Shown: positions 33,741 through 44,429 of the stretch, one piece after another | Layout of the letters: every line of letters begins with the position of its first letter | Numbering within the stretch: the stretch's first letter is position 1 | Source: Polyporus tsugae | Taxonomy: Eukaryota > Basidiomycota > Agaricomycetes > Polyporales > Polyporaceae | Assembly: GCA_024305745.1 (NCBI GenBank) | Contig: JAHRBS010000005.1 | Coordinates: 1,860,001-1,924,000 of the forward strand | DNA length: 64,000 bases | Direction: 5' to 3' | Made by a program: the position numbers and the translations under genes | Notes under the pieces: model-generated | What the model was told of the DNA's origin: nothing | The model's input: the letters and a program-made list of their open reading frames with translations, nothing else | Databases searched by the model: none

Positions 33741-34818
33741 CTGTACAACATGCACTTTGTTAGATCTCCTCCAATGCGTTGTTCTTAGACTCGCATACCT
33801 CGACGGGGATGTGAGGCTGGTGTGTGAGAAGGGGAAGATATGGATGCGTGCATGATGGCTGGAAGCTAGGAGGCTGTCGACGTCTGCTGCCACTGAGCAG
33901 GAACATGGACATGGACATTGAGTCACGCCGTCCTCTCCCGGACCGAGGGCGTTTAAGCGCGCGCTTGACTATCGGCGCTAGGCTCTAATTCATGTTTTCC
34001 TCGGAGTCTCTTGCCCTCGACCTCTAATGAACTCTTGACCACCATGGACATCGTCTTATAAGTATGCGTCGACGGCCTCGTCTAGAGCTTCCTCTCCTGT
34101 CTTTCTCGCCGCCATGAACATTTTTTGCTGCGTGAAAATCCAGAAAATCACCGGTAACGGGACAACGAAACTTGAACTTGGCCGCATCAGGGTCTCGCTG
34201 TGTCTCTCTATTCTACAGGCCGGGTGCTTCTGGACGCTCTCCGACCAGGCCAAATAATGAATCTTGGCGTTCGTTAATGCTGCTTCTCCGCCCACCCTTG
34301 GCTTGAAATCCTCGTTCGCAGGTGCTATTCTCCTTTCTGACCGTTACCACGCCGTTGGCGTCGTGCGGCGACACGTTGTCCACGGTCTTTTCTTTCAGGA
34401 AATTCGTCCACTTCACTGGGCAACATTCCGTGAGTTGTAGAATACCCATTACGCGCATCTGACACCACACAAAGCACCCTTTCGCAAGGAACTAGGCTTG
34501 ACGTGGCGACCACATTCCCTGTAGTTGTCAACCAGGCACCGCCCTCGCTGCAGACAGATCCGGGAGCACAGTCTGCCACTGTCCAATCCCGGTTACCGCA
34601 GCAGCGATTGAGGCCGTAATGGATCTTCGGATGGAGCTTTTTTCTAGTGAGTCACCGTCCTTTGCCACTTCTTTATCCCTATATTCGGGTTCTGACGCCA
34701 ATGAATGATACAGTTGGAAAATGGACCACCACACGTTTGCCCTGCGTAGCATACAAGACGCGATTCATGGGTTACGGCCAGCCTCTTCCTTCTTCTCCCC
34801 ACACTCATATCTTCACTC
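33741..34818. other. 1.1 kb between NadR-like gene and helicase
   Basis: No gene was identified with confidence. On the minus strand fragments such as KWTNFLKEKTVDNV (near 34430) and AAKFKFRCPVTGDFLDF (near 34180) look protein-like but could not be chained. A small decayed gene is possible. Confidence 0.4.
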
Positions 34819-37800
34819 ATGACGTCCTTCATCCAGCAGGATCTGATCCCTCCGCACCTAGATATCGCGCCGCGATCCGTCTGTTTACGAAAGCTCGGTG
34901 CAAGAGATGTCAGTGCGATCATCAAACACATCCTCGACAACGATACTTGCGTCCTCGGTCTTTCTCTCCGCGTATGCGCCAAGGACGGCAAAGTCGACGC
35001 CGTGGCGTTCGCCACCCGCACGCATATATTCCAAGTCTCTCTCGGACAAAATACCCCCGGGAATTGCAACGATGATCTCGCGCGGTTGCTGGCGAGCGTG
35101 AGCTGCCAACTTGCAGCCTTCGATATGGCTCGCTTGGCATTGCACCTGTACAAGCAGTGTGGGGTGCGTGTCCACGGCGTCGACCTCTCCACCCTCTTCT
35201 CCGTATCGACCGCGGCCCCCGACACGCCTGCCGACCTGGTGTCGAAGAGGCTCCATCTGAACGCCAATCGACACCGCATACATGCGATGTGGTACAACGA
35301 CGAGATCGAGAACGTCTGCCTCCGGGCCTGGCTCTCAGCACTGTGCGTCTGTCATTATCGCGGGTTCCCACCGAGAGCGGTGGTTTCTGATAGTCATCCA
35401 CACACGCACACAGCATAGCCGAGGCGTCCACGGACGCGCTTTACGCCGCGCTCAAGGTGGACACGGACAACCTCCCCAAACCCCATCTGCAGTGCCTCGC
35501 CGAGCTGGTGACGAACGTCGCGCTCCTCGAGGCGGAGAAGCCGACGCAGGCGGAGAACGAGTTCGAGGATGTCGTACTTGACGAGTACGGCCAGCTCGTC
35601 ATCCAGAACGCCCGCTATAACACTCGCGTCCGCAGGAGCAAACAGGTGCGTCTACGTTTGCGTTTGCGTTCGGGGCTTCCTCATGCCTCATGCCCCATAT
35701 CTTATGCCTCGTGTTGACCGCCTGCGAACTCAAACCACAGACCACAGTGATTCTCGAAACGACAAATGGGCGTCGGATTACGGGCCAAGCTGTGCATGCC
35801 GAAGGCAAGCGGACGGGCGTCGTCGTGCCCGGCGGAAACTTCCGTGGGGAGATCGAGAGGATCCGGACGGTCGGCCGCGAGGAGCCCACACACGCGGAGC
35901 GGGCGCGCGACGAGTTTATCCTGCTGCTTCTGCGGGGCGAGGTTCCTTCACCTTCGCTTGCGCGGTCGTCTTTCGTGCGCGCCCTGTGGTTCCCTCTGAG
36001 CGCGTCGGCGTACGGGAGGGGTACAAGGGGGAGCGAGGGGTCTGATGGTGGCGATGAGTATGGGTGGAGTGCGTCGTTCGCGGCGTTGAATGCGTCGCAG
36101 AAGGATGTAGTGCGGGCGATGTGGTCGGATGACGAGCCGCTAGTCGTCGTTCACGGTGCGTTGCAATTGCTTTGTTATGGTGCGCAATTTCCACTGCTGA
36201 CTGCAACGCTGCAGGCCCGCCCGGGACGGGCAAAACGAGGACCATCTCGGTGGCGCTCGAAGAATGGGATCGGTGCCGCGAGCCGGCGTGGGTCATCGCG
36301 CAATCCAACGTCGGCGTGAAGAACATCGCGCGGACGTTGATCAAGCACGGCGTAGACTTCAAGCTGCTCGTGTCGAAGGAGTTCTACGTGGAGTGGTAAG
36401 GGTTTTGCACAACATATGCCATTAGCATAGTATCATAACCTACGTATTTAGGCACGAGCATCTCTACGAGGAGATCAAGAAGCACCTCATTCGTGCGGAT
36501 GAGCTCATCGTCGACCGGGTCGTGGCCGAGCGCTTCATTGGCGAGTCGACGGTCATCCTGTGCACGGTCTCTATGCTCTCCAACCCAGGGCTCGGCAGCT
36601 GCGGTATATACGACCTCATACTAGTTGAACGCCTGGTCGTGGACGAGGCGTCTCAAATCGACTCATTCGAGTTCATGGTGGGTTGCTTCGCTAGCGGATT
36701 GTTCCATCAACGTGAATGGTGACGCTCCGACACATATAGCACCTGTTCCACAAGTTCCACATGCTGCACAAGGTGTGCATGTTCGGAGATCCGAAGCAGC
36801 GTAAGTCTGCCACCTCGCTTCTGGTCAGTCTGACCCGTCCATTGACGATATGACGGCCTGCGCAGTCCCGCCGTTCGGGAAGGAGACGGCGCCGCTCATG
36901 AAAACCATCTTCGACTTCAAGCATCTCAAGCCATCCGCGTACTTCCTCAACACGCAGTACCGCATGCCCGTGCCGCTGGGCGAGTTCATCTCGGAAGAGG
37001 TGTATAATTCGAAGCTCAAGTCCATTCATAACATCGCCGATAGCAGCTGCATAAGGTTCGTCGATGTGCGCAAAGGAGTCGAGGAATCGATGGCCCCGGG
37101 CTGGAAGGTGAGAACACGGTCACTGTCTTTTGTCTTTGCGGGGCTGCTGAATGTTTGCGGCTTAGAATACGGAAGAAGTCCATGTGGTGGTGAACATTGT
37201 CAAGAACTATTACAAACACCTCGAGTTCTGCATCATCACTCCCTACGACGCTCAGCGGAACGCGATCGTCCAGCAGCTGAAGCACGAGAACCTACCATGG
37301 GAGAGCGTATACAACGTGGACAGCTTCCAGGGTATGTCCTCGTATCTGGTGTCTCCGCAAACAACGGAAATATTGAGTCTCTTCGCCAGGTCACGAAGCA
37401 CCGTACGTGATCGTCTCGACCGTGCGCACCACCCGCCCCGGGTTCCTGTGCATGCTCAACCGCATGAACGTCATGCTGACGCGGTGCAACACCGGCATGG
37501 TCCTCGTCACGAACCGCCGCTTCCTGAACGACGCCGGGCGCGACACGCTCCTCGGGAAGCTCTCGCGGCGCTGGAACGGGTCGAGCGATGCGTGGGTCGA
37601 TGCGCTCGCACTGTCAGACAGGCGAGCGAGTCTTCCTGGTGCACCCGCCGCCACCAGTACGCGTGCAGATAGCGTTGGTCCCGGCGCGAGCTGGGCCACC
37701 TTCAGATCACAACTAGTACTGCCGGCCGGCCTGAGCTCTCGTTCAGGAGGTCTTCCCGCTCGCACCGTGGGGGCCGTTGTGCCTGCAACGGCTGCCCGTT

Positions 37801-38060
37801 CCACGTTCAATGTCGCTTCGTTTCTCCAACGGCCCCCATCCTCCCCGTTCGAACGGCCGAAGGCTTACGCACCGGCGTACCACACCGCGAGAGAGGTTTC
37901 GCAGAGGTTGGGAGCGGGGTTGAGCGCGATGCGTACCGTCGGGGAAGGAGACGGCTCGGATGCGTTTCCTGCGCTCGGCGGCGCGTCGCCGAAGAAAGTC
38001 AAAATCAACGCCGCTCCCCTGGGACGGTGGCGTAGAGGGTCGGAAGCTTGCAAACTCTGA
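34819..38060 (+). CDS. UPF1-like SF1 helicase with N-terminal exonuclease-like domain (905 aa)
   Basis: Nine exons (34819-35342, 35414-35645, 35741-36155, 36215-36395, 36452-36677, 36740-36800, 36866-37107, 37166-37331, 37390-38060) keep one frame to TGA at 38058-38060. Residues 1 to about 200 resemble a DEDD 3'-5' exonuclease fold (VLGLSLRV, then FDMARLALHLYKQCGV, then ASTDALYAAL), but the first acidic motif (DxE) is replaced, so it is probably inactive. A beta-rich insert follows. The helicase has GPPGTGKTRT, VDEASQID, FGDPKQ, NTQYRMP, DSFQGHE and NVMLTRCN, the SF1 set of UPF1/Hrr1/SAD-3 type. A proline/serine-rich tail of about 150 residues ends the protein. It would unwind RNA or RNA-DNA using ATP. 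Its proximity to the RdRP-helicase gene suggests an RNA-surveillance or silencing role, which is inference. Confidence 0.87.
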
Positions 38061-38731
38061 TCCGAGATTATTGCTCCATGCTGGCAGTGGTATGGGGTTT
38101 CTGAAGCCGTGGATGCAGATCTTTTATTGAAGTTCCACATTACCCCGGCCCGTGTTCCTATCGTGCGTTGAATATGATATTGACTTAACAAGGAAACTCA
38201 TTATATTCTAGGGTAGATCTAGTCGAGGTGTTGGCACTAGTTTGATGCGTAAGCTATCGCATTCAAAAATAAATTCGTTCCCTCTGGAGCGAGAGAGCTG
38301 CCCGCCCGCGCTGAATGACTGGAATGAACAAATGACGCCAAATATCGTCGATAACACGCCACAGTGACCGCCACCGCTCTGCTCACCTTCGAAGACTGCG
38401 TCTTCCGGCCTCCAACGTTTTCCGCCGCTTCGTCCTTCCCCAGCGACATCATCTTTAAGGATTCAATGCGCTTGGACTCGTGGTCTCGGAGATAGCATGA
38501 CCCGAGCAACATCGAGGTTCGTCTGATGATATTCCTACAACGACTGTTCTATTTCCATCTTTGAGTGTCAGGCTAAGTTCTTACTGAGATTGCCAGTCTT
38601 CAAAGCATTAGTTATGGGGAAGCTCAACGCCCATCGAGGTCGATTTAAGGAGTTGGGAGTAGCCAACTCGGGGCCCCGCACCTCTTCACCCCCCCATCTC
38701 ACAGTGCCAACACCAAGCACCCCTGCACGAC
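38061..38731. other. Intergenic stretch, no gene seen
   Basis: AT-richer spacer after the helicase stop, then the presumed promoter of the acyltransferase-like gene. No coding signal was recognised. Confidence 0.5.
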
Positions 38732-40834
38732 ATGTCTGGCCCCGAACCAGGTTGGGAGAAGTGTCAAGGCGTGACGAATGCATTCACTCGGTACGTCTGG
38801 CTTCTTCGAGATTGGGTTTGAACCCCAGCTTTAAAAACTAATCCATCGTCCGTAGGCCCCTCCTCGGTTCAGAGAAATGGCTCGACAATGTAATGCGGCT
38901 GTATGATGGGTGAGTGCAGTGTGGGATTTGCATATAGCCGAGATACTGCCAACGGCCTTCCTTCAATTACGCCAGCTCGGGCCAGTTCGCCATTGGGGCC
39001 CAGTTCACGACCACGATTCACGAACGCGATATCGAAGCTTGTGTCAAGGAAGCTGCGGTCAGGCTGAGGTGAGTACGTTGGACCCAGGAGGCCCGGGCAC
39101 CTAAGAAAGAACCTGGGTCCACTCACATATGGACCCCGCGGAACTCATGCGGTCCCTACACAGGTTCGAATGCCCGCTCATCGCCGCGACGGTCGAGCCG
39201 GGTATCCACCATTCCGAGTGCAGCTCCTGGGTATATGCGCCCCTCCCGAACGTTGATGCCGCACGCAACTGGGCCGACGAGACAGTCTACTACCTCCCAG
39301 ACCCAGCCGATCCCGTCTCGTTCCTCCAGTCCACTGTCGAAACCCACAAGATCCCGTACGTCCTCACGGACGGCTCTGAGCAGTACCTGCGCATATATCT
39401 CACGCGCCCCAACACCGCGCTCAACGGGTACTGCCTCTCCTTGCATGCGGCGCACTCAGTCCTCGATGCGAAGCCAGGTCTGAACGCGCTCTCTCTGTTA
39501 TTGGAGTGGATCACGACGCCGGGCTTGGGGAGCGTCACCGACCTTCCTTGGGACACGGAGCACAAGAACCTTCCTCCCGGCCCAATCACTGCGACCTGCG
39601 ACTGCCAGCGGCCCGCGGCCTGAAGATTGGAGCCCGAGCGGAGTGGCACTCGTGCAGAAGTTCCAATCGGGGTTCGTGGATCAAACGGTGCGTTTTCAGT
39701 GAACATTCCGTTATATGCTCCCATCATAAGCATTGTCGGCCTGTTGCTTTCAGCCTTCTCATGGCCTGTACGGCGACATCTCCGGCGACAGCTCCCCAGG
39801 AAACGGAAATGTGCATCGATTTCTCGTCAAGTTCACAGCGCAGGAGTCTGCAAAGATCACTCAAGCCCTCAAGAATCTCGGGTTCAGATTCTCCGAGCTC
39901 TTGGACGCGGTCTGCATCCTCGCCGCTTTCGAGCAGAACCCTGTCCCGGCGGACCAAGTAGAAACTGCCTACATGAGAAGTGACATGGTGTACGCCATCT
40001 TCCTCCTCCTCCTCCTCCTCCTCCTCCTCGTCCCCTTGATTCTCTTCACGTCCTGACAGTTACACCTTCGCTTTCGCTTCGACAGGATCTCGCTCACCGA
40101 GCGCCTCCCGCCCCCCGTTGACCGCCGCAAGCACCTCGTCTCCTGCGTCGTCTTCGCGTCCTACCGCATGGACTATGCGCCGCTCGCCACCCTCCCCCGC
40201 GGCAGGGCCCGCCTCCTCGCCGCGATGCGCCAGGCGAAGGCGCAGTACGAGTGGTGGGTCGCGAACCCGCACCTCCCGCACCTCTCGCACCTCTGCGAGG
40301 AGCCCATGCTGCGCTTCACGTCCTCGAAGCAGTCCCCGTCACCTCCGGCGGGCCCGTACTATGCGCCCATGACGTCGAACATCGGGCGGGTCGAGGACTA
40401 TGTCGCGCTCGTGTGGCCGCGCGACGCTGACAAGGACAGGGACGGGCGACCGGGCGAGCCTGAGGAGCCAGTGGTTAGGGTCGACGAGATACATACGGCG
40501 TGTCGGATGGTGGATTTCCGGCCGTGAGTCGCTGCGTCTGCAGTATGTGTCTGGGCACAGCGGTGACTTGGCAGTTGACTGGGGCCTTTTTTTTTCTTTT
40601 TTTTTTTTTTTCAATAAATGGTTTGTGTTTGTAGGCTGGTGCGCGCTTGGTCTATTCATGGCCGGCTGTCGGTGTTGCTCCGGGTAAGGCGGCCTTACGC
40701 TTATGCCGATTTGGAATCGTGGGGTCTGAGCCGCTGATGCATCGCGTTTCAGGCCTCGAGCGGATGGGACAAGGACGTACTGCATGAACGAGATCGCGAG
40801 ACAGATATGTTTCGTCATGGCTGACTCGGAGTAG
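38732..40834 (+). pseudogene. HxxxD acyltransferase-like gene, copy A, with frameshifts
   Basis: ATG at 38732 (MSGPEPGWEKC) starts exons joined at introns of about 65, 65 and 99 bp, reading LGSEKWLDNVMRLYDG, FTTTIHERDIEA and FECPLIAATVEPGIHH. A catalytic HSVLD fits the HxxxD motif of the CAT/BAHD/condensation superfamily. Later exons give GNGNVHRFLVKFTA, FSELLDAVCILAAFEQ, RLPPPVDRRKHL and SNIGRVEDYVAL. Such enzymes move acyl groups from CoA to alcohols or amines; the substrate is unknown. After PPGPITA the frame shifts (about four extra bases near 39590) and is regained at SPSGVALVQKF. The last exon also loses several bases before NEIARQ. Both lesions make it a likely pseudogene unless the assembly is wrong. 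Confidence 0.72.
40004..40030. repeat. CTC microsatellite
   Basis: About nine tandem CTC triplets lie inside a presumed intron of acyltransferase copy A. Confidence 0.85.
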
Positions 40835-41089
40835 ACTCCAGGTGCCAGTGGTGTGCTTTTTTTTCTCAAATGATGTGAAAGCGTGCACTGACGACAGCAA
40901 TGACAGAATTGTATAAACTCACCCACAAGTCGCGCTGGGGAGCATAATGCAGAGGAGCATCCGCACGAATTCGCTGAAGCATCGGACTCTAGTGGATCGG
41001 AGGAACAAGTGTGAGATAGCCGTAGGTGATTCACAAGGGGATATACGGGAGGGAGCTCGCCTTCGGTTGGTCCGATGCCCTGGGATAGC

Positions 41090-41500
41090 ACCATGTTTGG
41101 GTCATTCTGAGGTGAAGTCCCGATATCCTCCAAATGTTGGGCAGCCTTCCACCGAAAACAGCGCGCGGGGGACGACGCGAGGATGCTTGCTGTGGTTTGT
41201 ATATGGTAATCCGGTCAGAACGACTTCATGCACGTGGCTGCGATGATATTTGTCCAACGTCGAGGACCGCGGACGACCTGTGGAAGGACTGAGTGCCGTC
41301 GGAAAGCTGGATCTTGTGGGAAAGCACTCTCTGGGATAGAACACACCAAACACGGTAGACAAGCTATGGAGGGTGGCGATGTTCTCGAGTGTGCCGCCAA
41401 CGTAAATGGACTCCAACTATAGCGCATCGAGGATGTTTTCGCAGCCCTCGGTGGGTATATATACCGGGGCTGGTGCCAGTCCGGAAGTACCCACATTACC
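41090..41500 (-). pseudogene. F-box gene fragment
   Basis: Reading leftwards, GGTLENIATLHS then, with changes of frame, a segment like FALRGCFSTGSSFP and SHVHEVVLTG match the first exon of the F-box genes at 9202 and 19794 (DTLENIATLHSC, YVHEVALTG). The F-box core and start codon are lost. It is a degenerate 400-bp fragment. Confidence 0.72.
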
Positions 41501-42223
41501 AGTTCCAGTCAATACTTAGTTCGCGCATGTCGACCGGAGGAGCAGCGATTCATTGGATGCCAGGGAGACGAGCGGGTGGACTCGACCTTGCGCATGGGCA
41601 CCAGTACTTTAAGTACACAAGCCCCGAGGCGTCAATTGTAGCTTACGGTGGTTCGTCCCCGTCCGAACCGTGCAAGCGTGCAAACATGGTAGGGTGGACC
41701 TGAACCAAGAGCGCACGCATGGGGGACTCGAATAGGAAAAAGCCAAACAATGGTTTCCTCCAATCCGCATATCTCCAATTCTTCACATGTACGACAAGGA
41801 CAGCCTTAAGTGTGGCACTTATGGACGGCACGCATCGCAACATGCTTCCTACTAGTAGCCTCCTCAGATCTCAGAAGCTGACGAGCGTCCGCCGTCCGAC
41901 ACGTAGTAGGGTCAGAGATCTTCGACGCGTCCAGCACCGTCCGACAGTCGCTTACCTCTATACAGCTGCCCTGTGATGTCCTCTTCTTGGTCTGGTCGGT
42001 GGCGGGGATTCAACGATGGCGTCCTACGAATAACGAATACGAGGATTGGCGAGTGCTGGTCGGCAGAAGTGCAACATCGAAACCCATCGGCATACCTGTG
42101 CCCATTCCAGGGGCGACGCCTCATGTACACCGTTAGGAATGCCGCCCGAGTCCGAGTCCACACACCCCATCGTGCGTGGGCCACAGGGCGCTCGGGTCGC
42201 GCTCCTGACCATCATCGTCAACA
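41501..42223. other. No gene recognised
   Basis: Only short frames without family-like motifs. It may be the 3' UTR and downstream flank of the F-box gene on the minus strand. Confidence 0.45.
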
Positions 42224-44216
42224 TCACCCGGCCCTACGCACCAGGGCGCGCACAAGCTTCGCGACTCTTGTGAGCACAAGTCCGGATCGCTTCTGTTCCC
42301 GACGAACGAAGGGTGGCACGAGCGCCCGTCAGTCACCGTCCATTGTAGAGAACACGCAAGCGGATACGTAGTTACGTATACATACCTTGAGTGACCGACG
42401 AGCCCCGCGCGGCCGCGGCGGCCTAGGCACCGACGATCCATCCGCCGTTCCCGCAGCCGTATCTGACTCCGAGGCGACAGGTCCCAGCGAGGGCGTATCC
42501 GCGGGGGCGTCCGCATCCTCGTCTTCCTCACGTCCATGCACCACGTCGGGAGCGGGAGCATCCGTGTCTGCGTTCACATGGAGCGCGCCGGGTCCAGCGG
42601 GAACGTCGGCAGTCCCGTAAACGTCCACGTCCGCGCCCGCGTCCGCAGGAGGGCTCTCGACCGCCTCCACGGCGGAGCAGTCGTCCCACCACACGCAGTC
42701 GTCCCAGTACCCTGTCCGAGCCCCGAGACCCGTCAGAACAAGAACAAGAGCTTCAACACGAAGAGCAAAGACAGGACGCCCGGGATGCCCCGCGCGCCCG
42801 CGCGCACTCACTCTTCCAGAACGCCGCCTGCACGCGCCCGCGCGCATACATGCGCGGAAAGCACTCGCGCGCGACCGTCTCGGCCCACCACGCGTGCTTC
42901 TCCGCGCGGTCGATCACGCATATCACCACCTCCACCGCCTCACTGTCAGCTCCGGCTTCTCGGCCCTCCGCGTGGTTAAGCAGCAGCGTGCGCTCGGCGA
43001 CGGGCCCGAGCGCGCGGAGGACGTCGACGAATTGCGCGCGCGTGAAGTCCGACTCGAACGTCGGCGTGATCGTCAGCGTCCTCCCTCCGCCACTGTCGGT
43101 GGGCGCCCATGAAGGGAGGAGGGCGGCGAACCCGTCCACTAAGCCTGGGCACGCGCTGAGTGGGTGGGGGATGGAGACCCAGAGGTCGCGCAGGGCGGTG
43201 CAGTGCGAGAGGTTGACGCCGAGGGGTCTGCTCGTGTGCGGCTGGTCGTCAGGAGACAAGGGTGAGTCGAACGTCGGGCACTCGATGTAGAGGTGCGTGA
43301 GCGAGCTTGCGCCGGAGGGTCCGAGGGCGGCGAGGATGTGCTCGGGGCCGTGGTCGTCGAGCCACGAGAGCTGGCAGGACGGTAAGTATGCGCGGGAGGT
43401 CGAAGCAAAGATGTCGATCGGGAGGGAGGGCGGGGACGGGACGGTGCTTACCGTAAGGTCCTCGATATTGGGTAGGAACGCGTCGCGCTCGGCATCCGTG
43501 GCCGTTTTGAGCATGAACGCGGGGAGATCGTAGATCTTCCAGTGGACCTCGATGATTGCGAGGACGCGGAGGTTGTGGAACGCGCGCACGATGCGCGCGA
43601 GCTCGCAGAAGCAGGGGAAGCTCACGAAGTACAGCTTCAGGGTCGTGACATGGCAGATGGGAGCGAGTCTGGTCGGGAAGTCCTGCGAGAGGGGCACGTA
43701 GGGAAGCTCCGCGGGTGAGAGAGGGAGGGAGGAGAGCGGGTGCCACGAGTCGACGTTGGAGATGCGTGTAACGGCGAGAGCGCGTAGGTTTGGCAGTTTT
43801 GCTTCGATCTCGTCTGGCAGCAGGGCGAAAACATTGCCGGGAGTGAAGAGATGTCGGCTGTACACCCTGAGTGATCTAACATAGAGTGCGAGGTGGGGCG
43901 CGATATCAAGGTGAGCGGAGAATTTGCGGAGGGACGCTCGGTCGGTGAGCTCGACGATGCGGAAGAGGAGCCTCTGTGCATGCATGCGCCAGGCCTGGCA
44001 GACGAGAGAGCAGTTGTGATATGTGCGCTGGTTGCGGTAGCAGTGGTCCTCCGGAGACGAGTCGTTGTAGAGTGCGTCCATGACGAGCTGCCAGACGTCG
44101 ATCGGTAGCGCGGGGCCATGCCGGACAAGAGCAGAGGGACCTTCGACCATTCCGTGTGGGGTTGTCCGAGGACGAGATATGGAGATTGGAGGCGGGGGTG
44201 GCATGTGGTTTGTCAA
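42224..44216 (-). CDS. F-box protein (599 aa)
   Basis: Three exons (44216-42812, 42711-42386, 42292-42224) give 599 residues. The F-box region is GPALPIDVWQLVMDALYND at about residues 34-52, followed by NCSLVCQAWRMHAQRLLFR. A leucine-rich middle (LTHLYIECPTF, LRDLWVSIPHP) and the local family tail TRAQFVDVLRALG come next. The second exon encodes a low-complexity acidic tail rich in Asp, Ala, Pro and Glu; the third a short basic end (KRSGLVLTRVAKLV). Role by family: substrate receptor of an SCF ubiquitin ligase. The gene sits between two degenerate acyltransferase copies and is the best template for the F-box remnants elsewhere in the window. Codon use is strongly GC-biased. Confidence 0.87.
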
Positions 44217-44429
44217 TCCACAGAGAGCGAGACGGGCTCAGAGAGGGAATGAGTGGCCACTGGCAGCGCGCGTCCCAGCCGACCGCGCGCGCGGCTCAAC
44301 GCGCGAAGGCCCGTGCGTGGGAACTAAAAGTATCGCGAACACATGATCGCGAATGCGGGGTTATGCACCAGTTTCCCAGCTCTGCCATAGATCTCTGCTT
44401 CCTCCAGTCCTCGACACCGTCGTCCACCT

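Noticed and set aside
40590..40615. Poly-T tract as a terminator
   Set aside because: It lies in a presumed intron of acyltransferase copy A. Simple T-runs are common in introns and are not terminators for RNA polymerase II genes.
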